DNA from: Azospirillum cavernae
GTDB taxonomy: Bacteria; Pseudomonadota; Alphaproteobacteria; Azospirillales; Azospirillaceae
Reading direction: 5' to 3'
DNA length: 64,000 nucleotides
NCBI RefSeq assembly: GCF_003590795.1
Contig: NZ_QYUL01000004.1
Span: 495,278-559,277 of the forward strand
Shown here: positions 27,039 through 35,258 of the stretch, one piece after another
Layout: each line of letters opens with the position of its first letter
Position numbering within the stretch: position 1 is the stretch's first letter
Translations under genes and position numbers: made by a program
The notes under the pieces: model-generated
Databases searched by the model: none
Told to the model about the DNA's origin: nothing
What the model saw: only the letters and a program-made list of their open reading frames with translations

Positions 27039-27243
27039 CCCGGATCGCGTTGCGTCGGAATCGATGCGCCGGGCGAATCCGCTCGATCCATCAAGACTCG
27101 GAGCGGCGCGCGCATGTTCCATGCTCAGGACGCGGCGCTCTGAATTCAGGAATTTTTGCGAGGCCGCGCCCTCCGGCGCGTCAGAGAGATGGCCGCCGCT
27201 TTTCACCGGCGGTCCGGCATCGGCGCAATCAGGGGCTTCCTTC

Positions 27244-28950
27244 GTGGTCAAGGACTTCTTCAGCTATTACCGCCCGCACAAGGGGCTGTTCATCATCGAT
27301 TTCGGTGGGGCGATCCTGTCCGGCCTGCTGTCGCTGGGGTTTCCCTTTGCGGTGACGGCGTATGTGGATTGGCTGCTGCCAGGCGGCGACTGGGGGCTGA
27401 TCCTGCTGGCCAGCCTGGGCCTGCTGCTGATCTATCTGGCCAACACCGGGCTGATCGCGGCCGTGACCTACTGGGGGCATGTGCTGGGGATCGAGATCGA
27501 GACGGAGATGCGCCGCCGCGCCTTCGACCATCTGCAACGGCTGCCGCTGCGCTTCTTCGATGGGCAGAAAACCGGCCATCTGGTCGCCCGCCTGACCAAG
27601 GATCTGGAGGAGATCGGCGAACTGGCCCACCACGGGCCGGAGGATGTGTTCATCGCGGTGATGACCTTCCTGGGCGCGCTGGCGCTGATGCTGTCGGTGC
27701 ATGCGCAGCTTGCCCTGCTGACGCTGCTGATCGTGCCGGTGGTGATGGTGCTGATCCTGCGCTTTGGCAGCGACATGACCGCCAACTGGCATGCCCAGTT
27801 CGAGCGGGTCGGCGCCTTCAACGCCCGGATCGAGGAGGTGGTGGGCGGCGCCCGTGTCGTCCGCGCCTTTGCCAACGAACCGCACGAGCGCGCCCTGTTC
27901 GCCGAGGACAACGGACTCTACAAGCGGGCCAAGCTGAACGGCTACCGCATCATGGCGATCAGCCTGGGGCTGAATTATCTCGGCATGCGGCTGGTGCAGG
28001 TGGTGGTTCTGGTCGCGGGCACCTGGTTCGTCTATGAGGGCGAACTGACCATCGGCGGTTTCGTCGGCTTCCTGCTGCTGATCAACGTCTTTTACCAGCC
28101 GCTGGAGCGGATCGCGGCGGTGATCGAGAACTACCCCAAGGGGATTGCCGGTTTCCGCCGCTATTGCGATTTCCTCGCCGTCGTGCCGGAGATCGTCGAT
28201 CGACCCGGCGCCGTCGCCGCCCCGCCGCTGAAGGGCGACATCGCGTTCGAGAACGTGACCTTCGGCTACGACCCGGAACGGCCGGTGCTGGAAGGGGTGT
28301 CGCTGTCGATCCGCGCCGGGGAAACGGTGGCCTTCGTCGGCACGTCGGGGGCTGGCAAGACGACGCTGCTGTCGCTGCTGCCGCGCTTTTACGAGGTGAC
28401 GGGGGGCCGCGTCACCATCGACGGGCACGACGTCCGCGATGTGACCCAGGACTCCCTGCGTCGGCAGATCGGCATCGTGCAGCAGGACGTTTTCCTGTTC
28501 GCCGGCACTCTGCGCGACAACATCGCCTATGGACGCCTTGACGCCAGCGAGGATGAGATCCGGGAGGCCGCCCGCCGCGCCCGGCTGGACGGGCTGATCG
28601 CCGACTGCCCCGACGGGCTTGACACCATCGTCGGCGAGCGCGGGGTCAAGCTCTCGGGCGGGCAGAAGCAGCGGGTCGCCATCGCCCGCATCTTCCTGAA
28701 GAACCCGCCGATCCTGATCCTGGACGAGGCGACCTCGGCGCTCGACACCGAGACGGAACGGGCGATCCAGGCCTCCTTGCAGGAGCTGGCCCGTGGCCGC
28801 ACCTCCCTGGTCATTGCCCACCGCTTGACCACCATCCGCAACGCCGACCGCATCGTGGTGATCGGCAACGGCGGCATCCTGGCGCAGGGGCCGCACGACC
28901 AGTTGATGCATGGCGGCGCCTATCGGCGGCTGCATGACGCGCAGGGCTGA
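27244..28950 (+). CDS. ABC exporter with fused membrane and ATPase domains
   Basis: Half-transporter of about 568 residues: six-helix ABC membrane domain (about 15-310) and ATPase domain (about 330-568). Walker A is GTSGAGKTTLLSLLPRF, signature KLSGGQKQRVAIARIF, Walker B ILILDEATSAL. The GTG at 27244 (VVKDFFSYYRPHKG) is the most natural start because the earlier frame (from 27064) has no recognisable fold. It follows fecI by 205 bases with no clear terminator, so it may be co-transcribed under iron control and could export petrobactin. Lipid A or drug export are alternatives. Confidence 0.88.
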   Translation: MVKDFFSYYRPHKGLFIIDFGGAILSGLLSLGFPFAVTAYVDWLLPGGDWGLILLASLGLLLIYLANTGLIAAVTYWGHVLGIEIETEMRRRAFDHLQRLPLRFFDGQKTGHLVARLTKDLEEIGELAHHGPEDVFIAVMTFLGALALMLSVHAQLALLTLLIVPVVMVLILRFGSDMTANWHAQFERVGAFNARIEEVVGGARVVRAFANEPHERALFAEDNGLYKRAKLNGYRIMAISLGLNYLGMRLVQVVVLVAGTWFVYEGELTIGGFVGFLLLINVFYQPLERIAAVIENYPKGIAGFRRYCDFLAVVPEIVDRPGAVAAPPLKGDIAFENVTFGYDPERPVLEGVSLSIRAGETVAFVGTSGAGKTTLLSLLPRFYEVTGGRVTIDGHDVRDVTQDSLRRQIGIVQQDVFLFAGTLRDNIAYGRLDASEDEIREAARRARLDGLIADCPDGLDTIVGERGVKLSGGQKQRVAIARIFLKNPPILILDEATSALDTETERAIQASLQELARGRTSLVIAHRLTTIRNADRIVVIGNGGILAQGPHDQLMHGGAYRRLHDAQG

Positions 28951-29024
28951 ACCGGATCGAACTCCCGGAGGCGTGTTGCATGGAGGTGATTTTGGCGATG
29001 ATGCCCCCTCGTCCTTTCCCTCGC

Positions 29025-29105
29025 TCAGGCGCTACGGACGGAGTTCGGGCGTCCCAGGTCGAGCATGCGATTGAGGACCGCGACGGCGATCGCGACCTCG
29101 GTGGT
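29025..29105 (-). pseudogene. IS5-family transposase C-terminal tail
   Basis: Only the last 26 codons remain (TTEVAIAVAVLNRMLDLG, then RPNSVRSA and a stop). The same tail recurs in diverged form at the end of the remnant near 32293. The piece is joined to an IS1595 fragment, so it marks a scar where two elements met. Confidence 0.6.
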
Positions 29106-29114
29106 GCGGGCGTC

Positions 29115-29345
29115 GGCCCTGTGTGAGCGAGAAATCCTTGCGGCACGCCTTGCAGCGCCAGCGGGGCGCGCTGGTTGCCCGCCGACAATCATACACCGCA
29201 TCGCAGGCGCAGCCCGGACACACCGGGCGTCCGCCGGTCGCCGACCACCGGATCGCGGCGGACAGCGTTTCCGCCTCACGGGGCGACAGTCGCATCACCG
29301 TCGCCAGCGATAGCGTGCGCGCCGCCGACGCGAGCAGGAAGCGCT
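29115..29345 (-). pseudogene. IS1595-family transposase N-terminal fragment
   Basis: Minus-strand frame reading TLSLATVMRLSPREAE, AAIRWSATGGRPVCPGC and RWRCKACRKDFSLT, the zinc-ribbon N-terminus of IS1595-type transposases. It stops being recognisable at about 29115, where it runs into the IS5 tail; the catalytic domain is missing. Nothing else is seen in 28951-29354. Confidence 0.65.
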
Positions 29346-29354
29346 GACCTTTAG

Positions 29355-30857
29355 TTCTACTGTGTCATAAAATATGGACTGGTATAACGGTTTGTTGTAG
29401 AAGGGGGATTCATGCTTCGTTCGGAGAGGCGGTATGGCCCCCCTTGGAACCGCAGGCGGCATCGAATCACGGTTTTCGGCGTATGTCGAGCGTCTGGCGA
29501 CGACTTTGGGTCACGCTGATCGCGGCGTGCCGTTTCGCGCCTATTGCACGGGATTGCTCCTTCCAGGCGAGCGCAAGAGCGTTGAGCCGATGGCGGCGCG
29601 GGTAGAGCCTGGCCGTGTCGGCGCAGCCCATCAATCCTTGCATCATTTTGTCGCCAAGGCGGCGTGGGACGATGCCGCCGTGCTGGCCGGGGTGCGCGAT
29701 CTGGTGCTTCCGGCGCTGTTGGAGCGCGGCCCGATCCGCGCGTGGATCATCGACGACACCGGCATGCCGAAGAAGGGCCGCCATTCCGTTGGCGTGGCGC
29801 GCCAGTATTGCGGCCAAATCGGCAAGCAGGACAACTGCCAAGTCGCCGTTTCGCTGTCGCTGGCGACCGACCACGCCAGCCTTCCCGTCGCCTTCCGGCT
29901 GTACCTGCCAGAGGCATGGGCCGGTGACGCTGAACGCCGGGCGCGGGCCGGCGTCCCGGACGGTGTTTGCTTCCAGACCAAGCCCGCCATCGCGCTGGAC
30001 CAGATCCGCACGGCCATGACGGCGGGTCTGCCGCCGGGGGTGGTCCTGATGGATGCGGGCTATGGCAACGACACCGCCCTGCGCGACGGCGTGACCGCAC
30101 TGGAACTGACCTATGTCGCCGGGGTCGAGTCCTCGCTGACCGTCTGGCCGCCCGGGGTGGAACCCTTGCCGCCCAAGCCCTGGAGTGGCAGAGGACGGCC
30201 GCCGAAGCGTTTGCGCCGCGCCCCTGGACATGAACCCGTGTCGGTGAAGGCTCTGGCCGAAGGGTTGGCGCCGGAGATGTGGCGGCCCGTGACATGGCGC
30301 GAAGGCACGAACGCCCCGCTCGCCTCCCGCTTCGCCGCCGTCCGCGTCCACCCGGCCCATCGCGATGAGGAGCGGGCTGAGCGCCGCCCGGAGGAGTGGC
30401 TGCTGATCGAGTGGCCCGAGGACGAGGAGAAGCCGACCAAGTACTGGTTGTCGACGCTGTCGCAGACAACCACGCTCGACGCCTTGGTGGAGACCGCCAA
30501 GTTGCGGTGGCGCATCGAACGCGATTATCTGGAACTCAAACAGGAGCTTGGCCTGGGCCATTACGAGGGCCGAGGATGGCGTGGATTCCACCATCATGCC
30601 ACGCTGTGCATCACCGCCTACGGCTTCCTAATCAGGGAACGGGCGGCGATTCCCCCCTCAGGACCATCCCCCTCCGGGCGCATCGAAACGCCTGACCTTC
30701 CCGAAGGCTTCCGGCCACGCGGTTCCGCCATCGCGCCCTGAACGACACGTCCCGACCTCCATCGCCACCCTGCGCATCAACATCGCCAGAAGGCTCGCCC
30801 GAACACTCCAGCGATGTCCGTGCTGCCATCAATTGCGCACTTTATGACACAGTAGAA
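29355..30857 (+). mobile_element. IS701-family insertion sequence, apparently complete
   Basis: A 1503-bp element bounded by perfect 17-bp inverted repeats, ttctactgtgtcataaa at 29355-29371 and its complement at 30841-30857. The bases outside are TTAG on the left and TTAC on the right, a possible imperfect target duplication. It holds one intact transposase gene and has landed among older IS remnants. Confidence 0.88.
29434..30741 (+). CDS. IS701-family DDE transposase
   Basis: 435-residue transposase, full length for the family. Catalytic blocks: WIIDDTGMPKKGRHSVGVAR (first Asp, the IS701 signature DDTGMPKKG), VLMDAGYGND (second Asp), and the Glu in RIERDYLELKQELGLGHYEG. SD-like GGAGAGG lies before the ATG. 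No frameshift, so it may be active. Confidence 0.92.
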   Translation: MAPLGTAGGIESRFSAYVERLATTLGHADRGVPFRAYCTGLLLPGERKSVEPMAARVEPGRVGAAHQSLHHFVAKAAWDDAAVLAGVRDLVLPALLERGPIRAWIIDDTGMPKKGRHSVGVARQYCGQIGKQDNCQVAVSLSLATDHASLPVAFRLYLPEAWAGDAERRARAGVPDGVCFQTKPAIALDQIRTAMTAGLPPGVVLMDAGYGNDTALRDGVTALELTYVAGVESSLTVWPPGVEPLPPKPWSGRGRPPKRLRRAPGHEPVSVKALAEGLAPEMWRPVTWREGTNAPLASRFAAVRVHPAHRDEERAERRPEEWLLIEWPEDEEKPTKYWLSTLSQTTTLDALVETAKLRWRIERDYLELKQELGLGHYEGRGWRGFHHHATLCITAYGFLIRERAAIPPSGPSPSGRIETPDLPEGFRPRGSAIAP

Positions 30858-30897
30858 TTACTTCCGCGCCCTCATTCATGGAAAGCCATGAATGTCT

Positions 30898-31704
30898 TCA
30901 AGCGATTCCCGTGGGGACGTAGGCGAGCGCGTTCCTCATCCAATGGACCCGGCAACGTTGCCAAGTTGCCCCCATGATGCGGGCGATGGCGGCCTTGAGC
31001 CCTTCGTGGGCGTCGGAGATCACGAGCTTGACGCCCTTCAGTCCGCGACCCTTGAGCTTTTTCAGGAAGTCGCTCCAGAACACCTCGGCTTCGGAGGGGC
31101 CGATGTGCAGGCCGACGATCTCGCGCTTGCCTTCGGTGTTGGCGGCCACGGCGATTATGGCGGCGACCGAGACGATGCGCCCGCCCTCGCGCTGCTTGAG
31201 GTCGGTGGCGTCCAGCCACAGGTAGGGCCACTCGCCCTCCAGCGGGCGGTCGAGAAAGGCTCCGACGCGCTCGTCAATGTCCCGGCACAGCTTGGACACC
31301 GTCGATTTCGAGATCCCCGACAGGCCCATCGCCTGGACCAGTTCGTCGACGCGCCGGGTCGAGACGCCACCAATCCAGGCTTCCTGGATCACCGCCACCA
31401 GCGCCTTCTCGCTGGTCTTGCGGGCCTCCAGGAAGGGCGGGAAATAGCTGCCCTGGCGCAGCTTTGGGGGGATACGCAGGTTCAGCGTGCCAAGCCGCGT
31501 GTCCAGCGCCCGGTCGCGATAGCCGTTGCGGTGGGTCAGCCGCTCGGCGGAGCGTTCATGACGCCCAGCGCCGATCTGGCCCTCGACGTCGGCTTCCATC
31601 AGCATCTGCAACACCGTCTCCGCGACGCTGCGTAGGAAGTCGCCGTCTCCGGCCTTCTGGAGCAGGTCTGCCAGCGCCATACTGTCATCGGTCATTGGGT
31701 TCAT
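30898..31704 (-). pseudogene. IS256-family (Mutator-type) transposase, truncated at the C-terminus
   Basis: 268 residues of a protein usually near 400. It starts MNPMTDDSMALADLLQKAGD and runs through LTHRNGYRDRALDTRLGTLN, GISKSTVSKLCRDIDERV, WLDATDLKQREGG (first Asp) and LVISDAHEGLKAAIARIMGA (second Asp). The family pattern breaks after RVHWMRNALAYVP, 40 bases from the IS701 right end, so the catalytic Glu is lost. The IS701 insertion or an associated deletion probably caused the truncation. An upstream open frame to 31887 is not part of the gene. Confidence 0.85.
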
Positions 31705-31782
31705 CCTTCGGTTCGAGCTGAAGCGTTGCAACTCCACTCTAGCCGACCAATCCAATGACCACCTCTTTCGCACAGGCCGCCG

Positions 31783-31814
31783 TCCTGGAGGTGGGGCATG
31801 CCCCACCCCCAGGA
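31783..31814. repeat. 32-nt near-perfect palindrome
   Basis: Centred on GGTGGGGCATGCCCCACC with arms extending to TCCTGG/CCAGGA; one mismatch in 16 pairs. It lies just upstream of the IS256 remnant, so it may be part of that element's end or an intergenic palindrome. Otherwise 31705-32047 shows no gene. Confidence 0.6.
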
Positions 31815-32047
31815 CGATCAGCAAATTTCCACCACGTCCGTGGACGCTATCGGGCCAACACCCGGCGAACCGGCTGGGCTTCGCCATGCTCCTGATATTC
31901 TTCCGTGACCATGGACGGTTTCCCCGGCGCTTGGCGGAGATCGATCCGGCGACCGTTCATATGATCGCCCAACAGATCGCTGTGGCGCGTCCCGCCTGCG
32001 ACACTCTGAACCTGTCGGCGCGAACGGTCGAGCGCCACCGTGCCGAG

Positions 32048-32293
32048 GAGCCAACCCAGCGGGATCAGCACATCCAGAGCATCGCCGAGCGCGGTCGCCT
32101 CGGATGGCGACGACAGGCCGAGTATGGAAAGCGGAGCAAGGCGGAAACCGCGATGGCGCGCTATAAGCGCATCCTCGGCGGCCAGCTTCGTACCCGCACG
32201 CTTCCTGGCCAGCAGGCTGAAGCCGCCATCGGCGTCGCCGTCCTCAACCGCATGATCGATCAAGCACGCCCGAACTCCGTCCGCGCCGCCTGA
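32048..32293 (+). pseudogene. IS5-family transposase C-terminal fragment
   Basis: About 80 codons reading PTQRDQHIQSIAERGRLGW, KAETAMARYKRILGGQLRTR and AAIGVAVLNRMIDQARPNS, the C-terminal part of an IS5-type transposase including the region around the catalytic Glu (KAETAMARYK). The N-terminal half is absent. The 217 bases from 32294 to 32510 contain no gene and probably hold the promoter of the next gene. Confidence 0.65.
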
Positions 32294-32510
32294 TCGAAGG
32301 TCGTGTCAGGCTTCGGCGCCTCCGCGCCGACCTCGCTGCACCAACACCTATTCAGGAGGCTTCCGGCGGTTGGTAATCGGCGCCCTGACGATCAGTGCTG
32401 GCCCACTCGAAATTGTTGGGTATTGTGCTGGTTCCGGCTCCCACCAGGAACGACGCACGCGTCACGGGCCGACGAGATACGATCGCCGTCGAGAGTGAGG
32501 AGAGTCGAGC

Positions 32511-33206
32511 ATGTCGGAATACGCAGAGGGTGCAACTGGTCCGGCGGCACGCCGGATCAGGGTCATGCTGGTCGAAGACGACGCCCCGATCCGCGAGCGC
32601 ATGACCGCCATCCTGGGCGCCGCCGACAGCCTGGACCTGGTCGCCGTCGCCAAAACCCTGCAACAGGCCCGCTCCCTGTGCGCCGAACGGCTTCCGGCGG
32701 TGCTCGTCACCGATCTGAAACTGCCCGACGGCAACGGCCTCGACCTCATCCGGGAGAACCGGCGGCTCTATCCGGCCATGGAAATCATGGTGGTTTCAGC
32801 GCTTGGCGACGAGCGCAACGTGCTGGCCGCAGTGGAGGCCGGGGCGGCCGGCTACATCCTGAAGGATTCCCGGTCCGTCGATCTGGTCGGCTCGGTCCTG
32901 GATCTGGTGGCCGGCCTCTCGCCGATCTCGACCTCGATCGCCCGGACCATCGTCCGCCGGATCCAGGGCAAGCCGTTCGCCGACGACGCGCCGTCGTCCC
33001 TGCCGTCCCTGACCGAACGGGAAACCGACATCCTGTGGGGCGTGGCCAAGGGCCTGACCTTCAGCGACATCGCGGAAAAGCTGGGCATCTCGCGCAACAC
33101 CGTCCTGACCCATGTCAAGAACATCTACCGCAAGCTGGAGGTCAATTCCCGTGGCGAGGCGGTCTTCACCGCGATCAACCAGAAGATCATCAATCTTGGT
33201 TCTTGA
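32511..33206 (+). CDS. NarL/FixJ-family (LuxR-type) response regulator
   Basis: 231-residue transcription regulator. The receiver domain (about 18-135) has VMLVEDDAPI, the phosphoacceptor in LVTDLKLPDGNG and the Lys in GYILKDSRS. The C-terminal LuxR helix-turn-helix (about 165-228) has LTERETDILWGVAKGLTFSD and SRNTVLTHVKNIYRKLEVNS. It lies 21 bases before its kinase and directly upstream of the two-partner-secretion operon, which it probably regulates; that target is inferred from position. Confidence 0.92.
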   Translation: MSEYAEGATGPAARRIRVMLVEDDAPIRERMTAILGAADSLDLVAVAKTLQQARSLCAERLPAVLVTDLKLPDGNGLDLIRENRRLYPAMEIMVVSALGDERNVLAAVEAGAAGYILKDSRSVDLVGSVLDLVAGLSPISTSIARTIVRRIQGKPFADDAPSSLPSLTERETDILWGVAKGLTFSDIAEKLGISRNTVLTHVKNIYRKLEVNSRGEAVFTAINQKIINLGS

Positions 33207-33227
33207 GGCTCAGACGGGTTCCAGACC

Positions 33228-35150
33228 GTGATCGATCTCCCGCACAGCGCGGACGCAGGCCTGGATGCCGGGCCGGGCAAACCGACCCGGTCCTGGTACG
33301 GTCTCCTGATCCTGTCCCTCCTCCTGCCGTCGGCCTTCGCCTGGTTCGTCTTCCAGAACCTCGACCTGCCGACCGACGTCAGCGCCCTGTACGTCGAGGA
33401 CGTCCGCCTCGACGCCGACGGTGTTTCCGGGCACGGCGCGGAACAGGCGACAGCGGCGGACATGGCGGCGTTGCCCTACCGCTGCCCCCTGTTCCAGGTG
33501 GGCAGCCCGTGCCAGGCCGCCTTCCGCCTTTCCTATTCCCGGCAGGGGGACGACGGTCGGCTGATTTCGTTCTACGTCCCGTCCTACCAAGGCCGCGTCA
33601 CCGTGTTCCTGAACGGGGTGTTCCTGGCCACCAGCGACTGGGAACAGTCCGAGACCGACAGTTGGTCGACGTCCCCTGTGTTGATTCCGCTGCCGGCTCC
33701 GCTGCTGCGGCTGGGTCCCAACGACTTCCGGATCGTCCTGACCTCGGGCGGCGCGAAATTCGGCTTTCTCGGCCGTGTCGCGATCGGGCCGGACACCGTG
33801 CTCCGGGCCGACTACAACCGCCGAACCTTCCTGTTTTCCACCCTGATCCGGCTGGTCGACGGGTGGCAGATCGCCCTGGGGGTGGGCATGCTGATCATGT
33901 GGATCGCCCGTCCCAGGGAGAAGATCTTCCTGCTGGTCAGTGCGATGCTGCTGTCGCAGGCGCTCACCTCCCTGCCGGCGATCGTCGGCGATGCGCTTGA
34001 CGAGAGGATCCTGCAACTCGCCAACCATGCCCGGTTCGTCAGCGTCTGCTTCATCCTGCCGCTGGCCTGCCTGTTCGTCGGCCGGCGGCCACCGGCTCCC
34101 ATCTCGGTGTTCCTGCTGCTGCCGGCGCTCGTCTTTGCCAGCCTGACGATGCTGCCGCCGGAGATTCACCAATGGCTGCTGTTCCGGGTCTTCACCCCGG
34201 TCGGCATCCTCAACCTGCTTTGCGCCGCCCTGGTGATGTCGCGCGCCGCGATCAAGGAGCGCAACAGCGAGGCGCTGCCGCTGTTCAGCGCCTTTCTCTT
34301 CATCGTGATCCTGACCACCTGCGATCTGGTGAACGTGGAGACCACATCCAGCGACCTCCGCGTCATCCTCCGCCGGTTTGCCGCGCCCTTCCTGCTGACG
34401 ACCTTCAGCGCCGTGTTCATGTGGCGCTTCGCCGTCACCATGAACATTCTGGATCAGTTCAACAACCGCCTGAAGCAGGAGGTCGCCGCCGCCGAGGAGA
34501 CGCTGCTGCGCAGTTTCGAGCGCGAGCGCATCCATGCCCGAACCGCCACCCTTGAAGCCGAGCGGGTCCGCCTGATGAGCGACCTGCACGACGGCATCGC
34601 CGGACAGCTGGTGTCCATCCTGTCGCTGTGCGAATTGCGGAAAGTCAGCCAGAGCGAGGTGGCGGAAACGGTCCGCGCGGCCCTGGCCGACCTCCGGTTG
34701 ATCGTGGCCTCGCTCGACGATTACGGCGAGGATCTGGGGGTGATGCTCGCCCTGTTCCGCGAGCGGATCGAACCGCAGGTGGCGGCTCATGGCGTGGGGC
34801 TGGCTTGGCGGGTCGGCCCTCTGCCGGACTTGAAGGGACTCCATCCGGGAGCGGCCCTTGCCATCTTCCGCATCCTTCAGGAGGCGACCAACAACGCCCT
34901 GCGCCACAGCGGGTCGAAGGAGGTGCGCTTCGAGGCCGACCTGTCGCCAGTGGCCGACTGCGGCGTCCGCCTGCGTCTCGGCGACCGGGGACAGGGCGGC
35001 GCCGCCGACCGCCCCGGCAGCTACGGCATGGGCAACATGCGGCGCCGGGCGGAGGGCCTCGGCGCCATCCTCACCGTCGCGTCGAACGCCTCCGGGACGA
35101 CGGTCACGCTCGACCTTCCCGCCCGACTGCCCGCCGCCACGCCGGGCTGA
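33228..35150 (+). CDS. Sensor histidine kinase, 7TM-sensing type (HisKA_3)
   Basis: 640-residue membrane kinase from a GTG start. TM1 is at about 22-42, then an extracytoplasmic domain with a beta-rich fold (about 45-190), then six or seven hydrophobic segments (about 205-400) like 7TMR-DISM receptors. A coiled coil leads to the HisKA_3 box RLMSDLHDGIAGQLVSILS with the phosphorylated His, and an HATPase domain with N box EATNNALRHS. No Cys-rich or PAS motif is visible. Partner of the regulator at 32511. Confidence 0.9.
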   Translation: MIDLPHSADAGLDAGPGKPTRSWYGLLILSLLLPSAFAWFVFQNLDLPTDVSALYVEDVRLDADGVSGHGAEQATAADMAALPYRCPLFQVGSPCQAAFRLSYSRQGDDGRLISFYVPSYQGRVTVFLNGVFLATSDWEQSETDSWSTSPVLIPLPAPLLRLGPNDFRIVLTSGGAKFGFLGRVAIGPDTVLRADYNRRTFLFSTLIRLVDGWQIALGVGMLIMWIARPREKIFLLVSAMLLSQALTSLPAIVGDALDERILQLANHARFVSVCFILPLACLFVGRRPPAPISVFLLLPALVFASLTMLPPEIHQWLLFRVFTPVGILNLLCAALVMSRAAIKERNSEALPLFSAFLFIVILTTCDLVNVETTSSDLRVILRRFAAPFLLTTFSAVFMWRFAVTMNILDQFNNRLKQEVAAAEETLLRSFERERIHARTATLEAERVRLMSDLHDGIAGQLVSILSLCELRKVSQSEVAETVRAALADLRLIVASLDDYGEDLGVMLALFRERIEPQVAAHGVGLAWRVGPLPDLKGLHPGAALAIFRILQEATNNALRHSGSKEVRFEADLSPVADCGVRLRLGDRGQGGAADRPGSYGMGNMRRRAEGLGAILTVASNASGTTVTLDLPARLPAATPG

Positions 35151-35199
35151 ACCGCACCAGCCGGAGCCGGGCGGCACGGGGGGTCACACGTTGTTGGGA

Positions 35200-35244
35200 T
35201 GTTCGAACAGGAACAGTGCGGCTAGCTTGGAACATTATGTGTTC
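35200..35244. promoter_or_regulatory. Paired inverted repeats upstream of tpsA, possible regulator sites
   Basis: A perfect palindrome TGTTCGAACA (35200-35209) is followed 20 bases later by GAACA-N5-TGTTC (35230-35244), which uses the same half-sites in the opposite arrangement. Another GAACA lies between them at about 35211. They are 15-59 bases before the tpsA start, where a LuxR-type dimer could bind. Which protein binds is unknown. Confidence 0.5.
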
Positions 35245-35258
35245 ACAAGAGTAACGAT

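Noticed and set aside
31705..31887. N-terminal extension of the IS256 transposase to 31887
   Set aside because: The added residues do not match the family; MNPMTDDSM at 31704 is the natural start.
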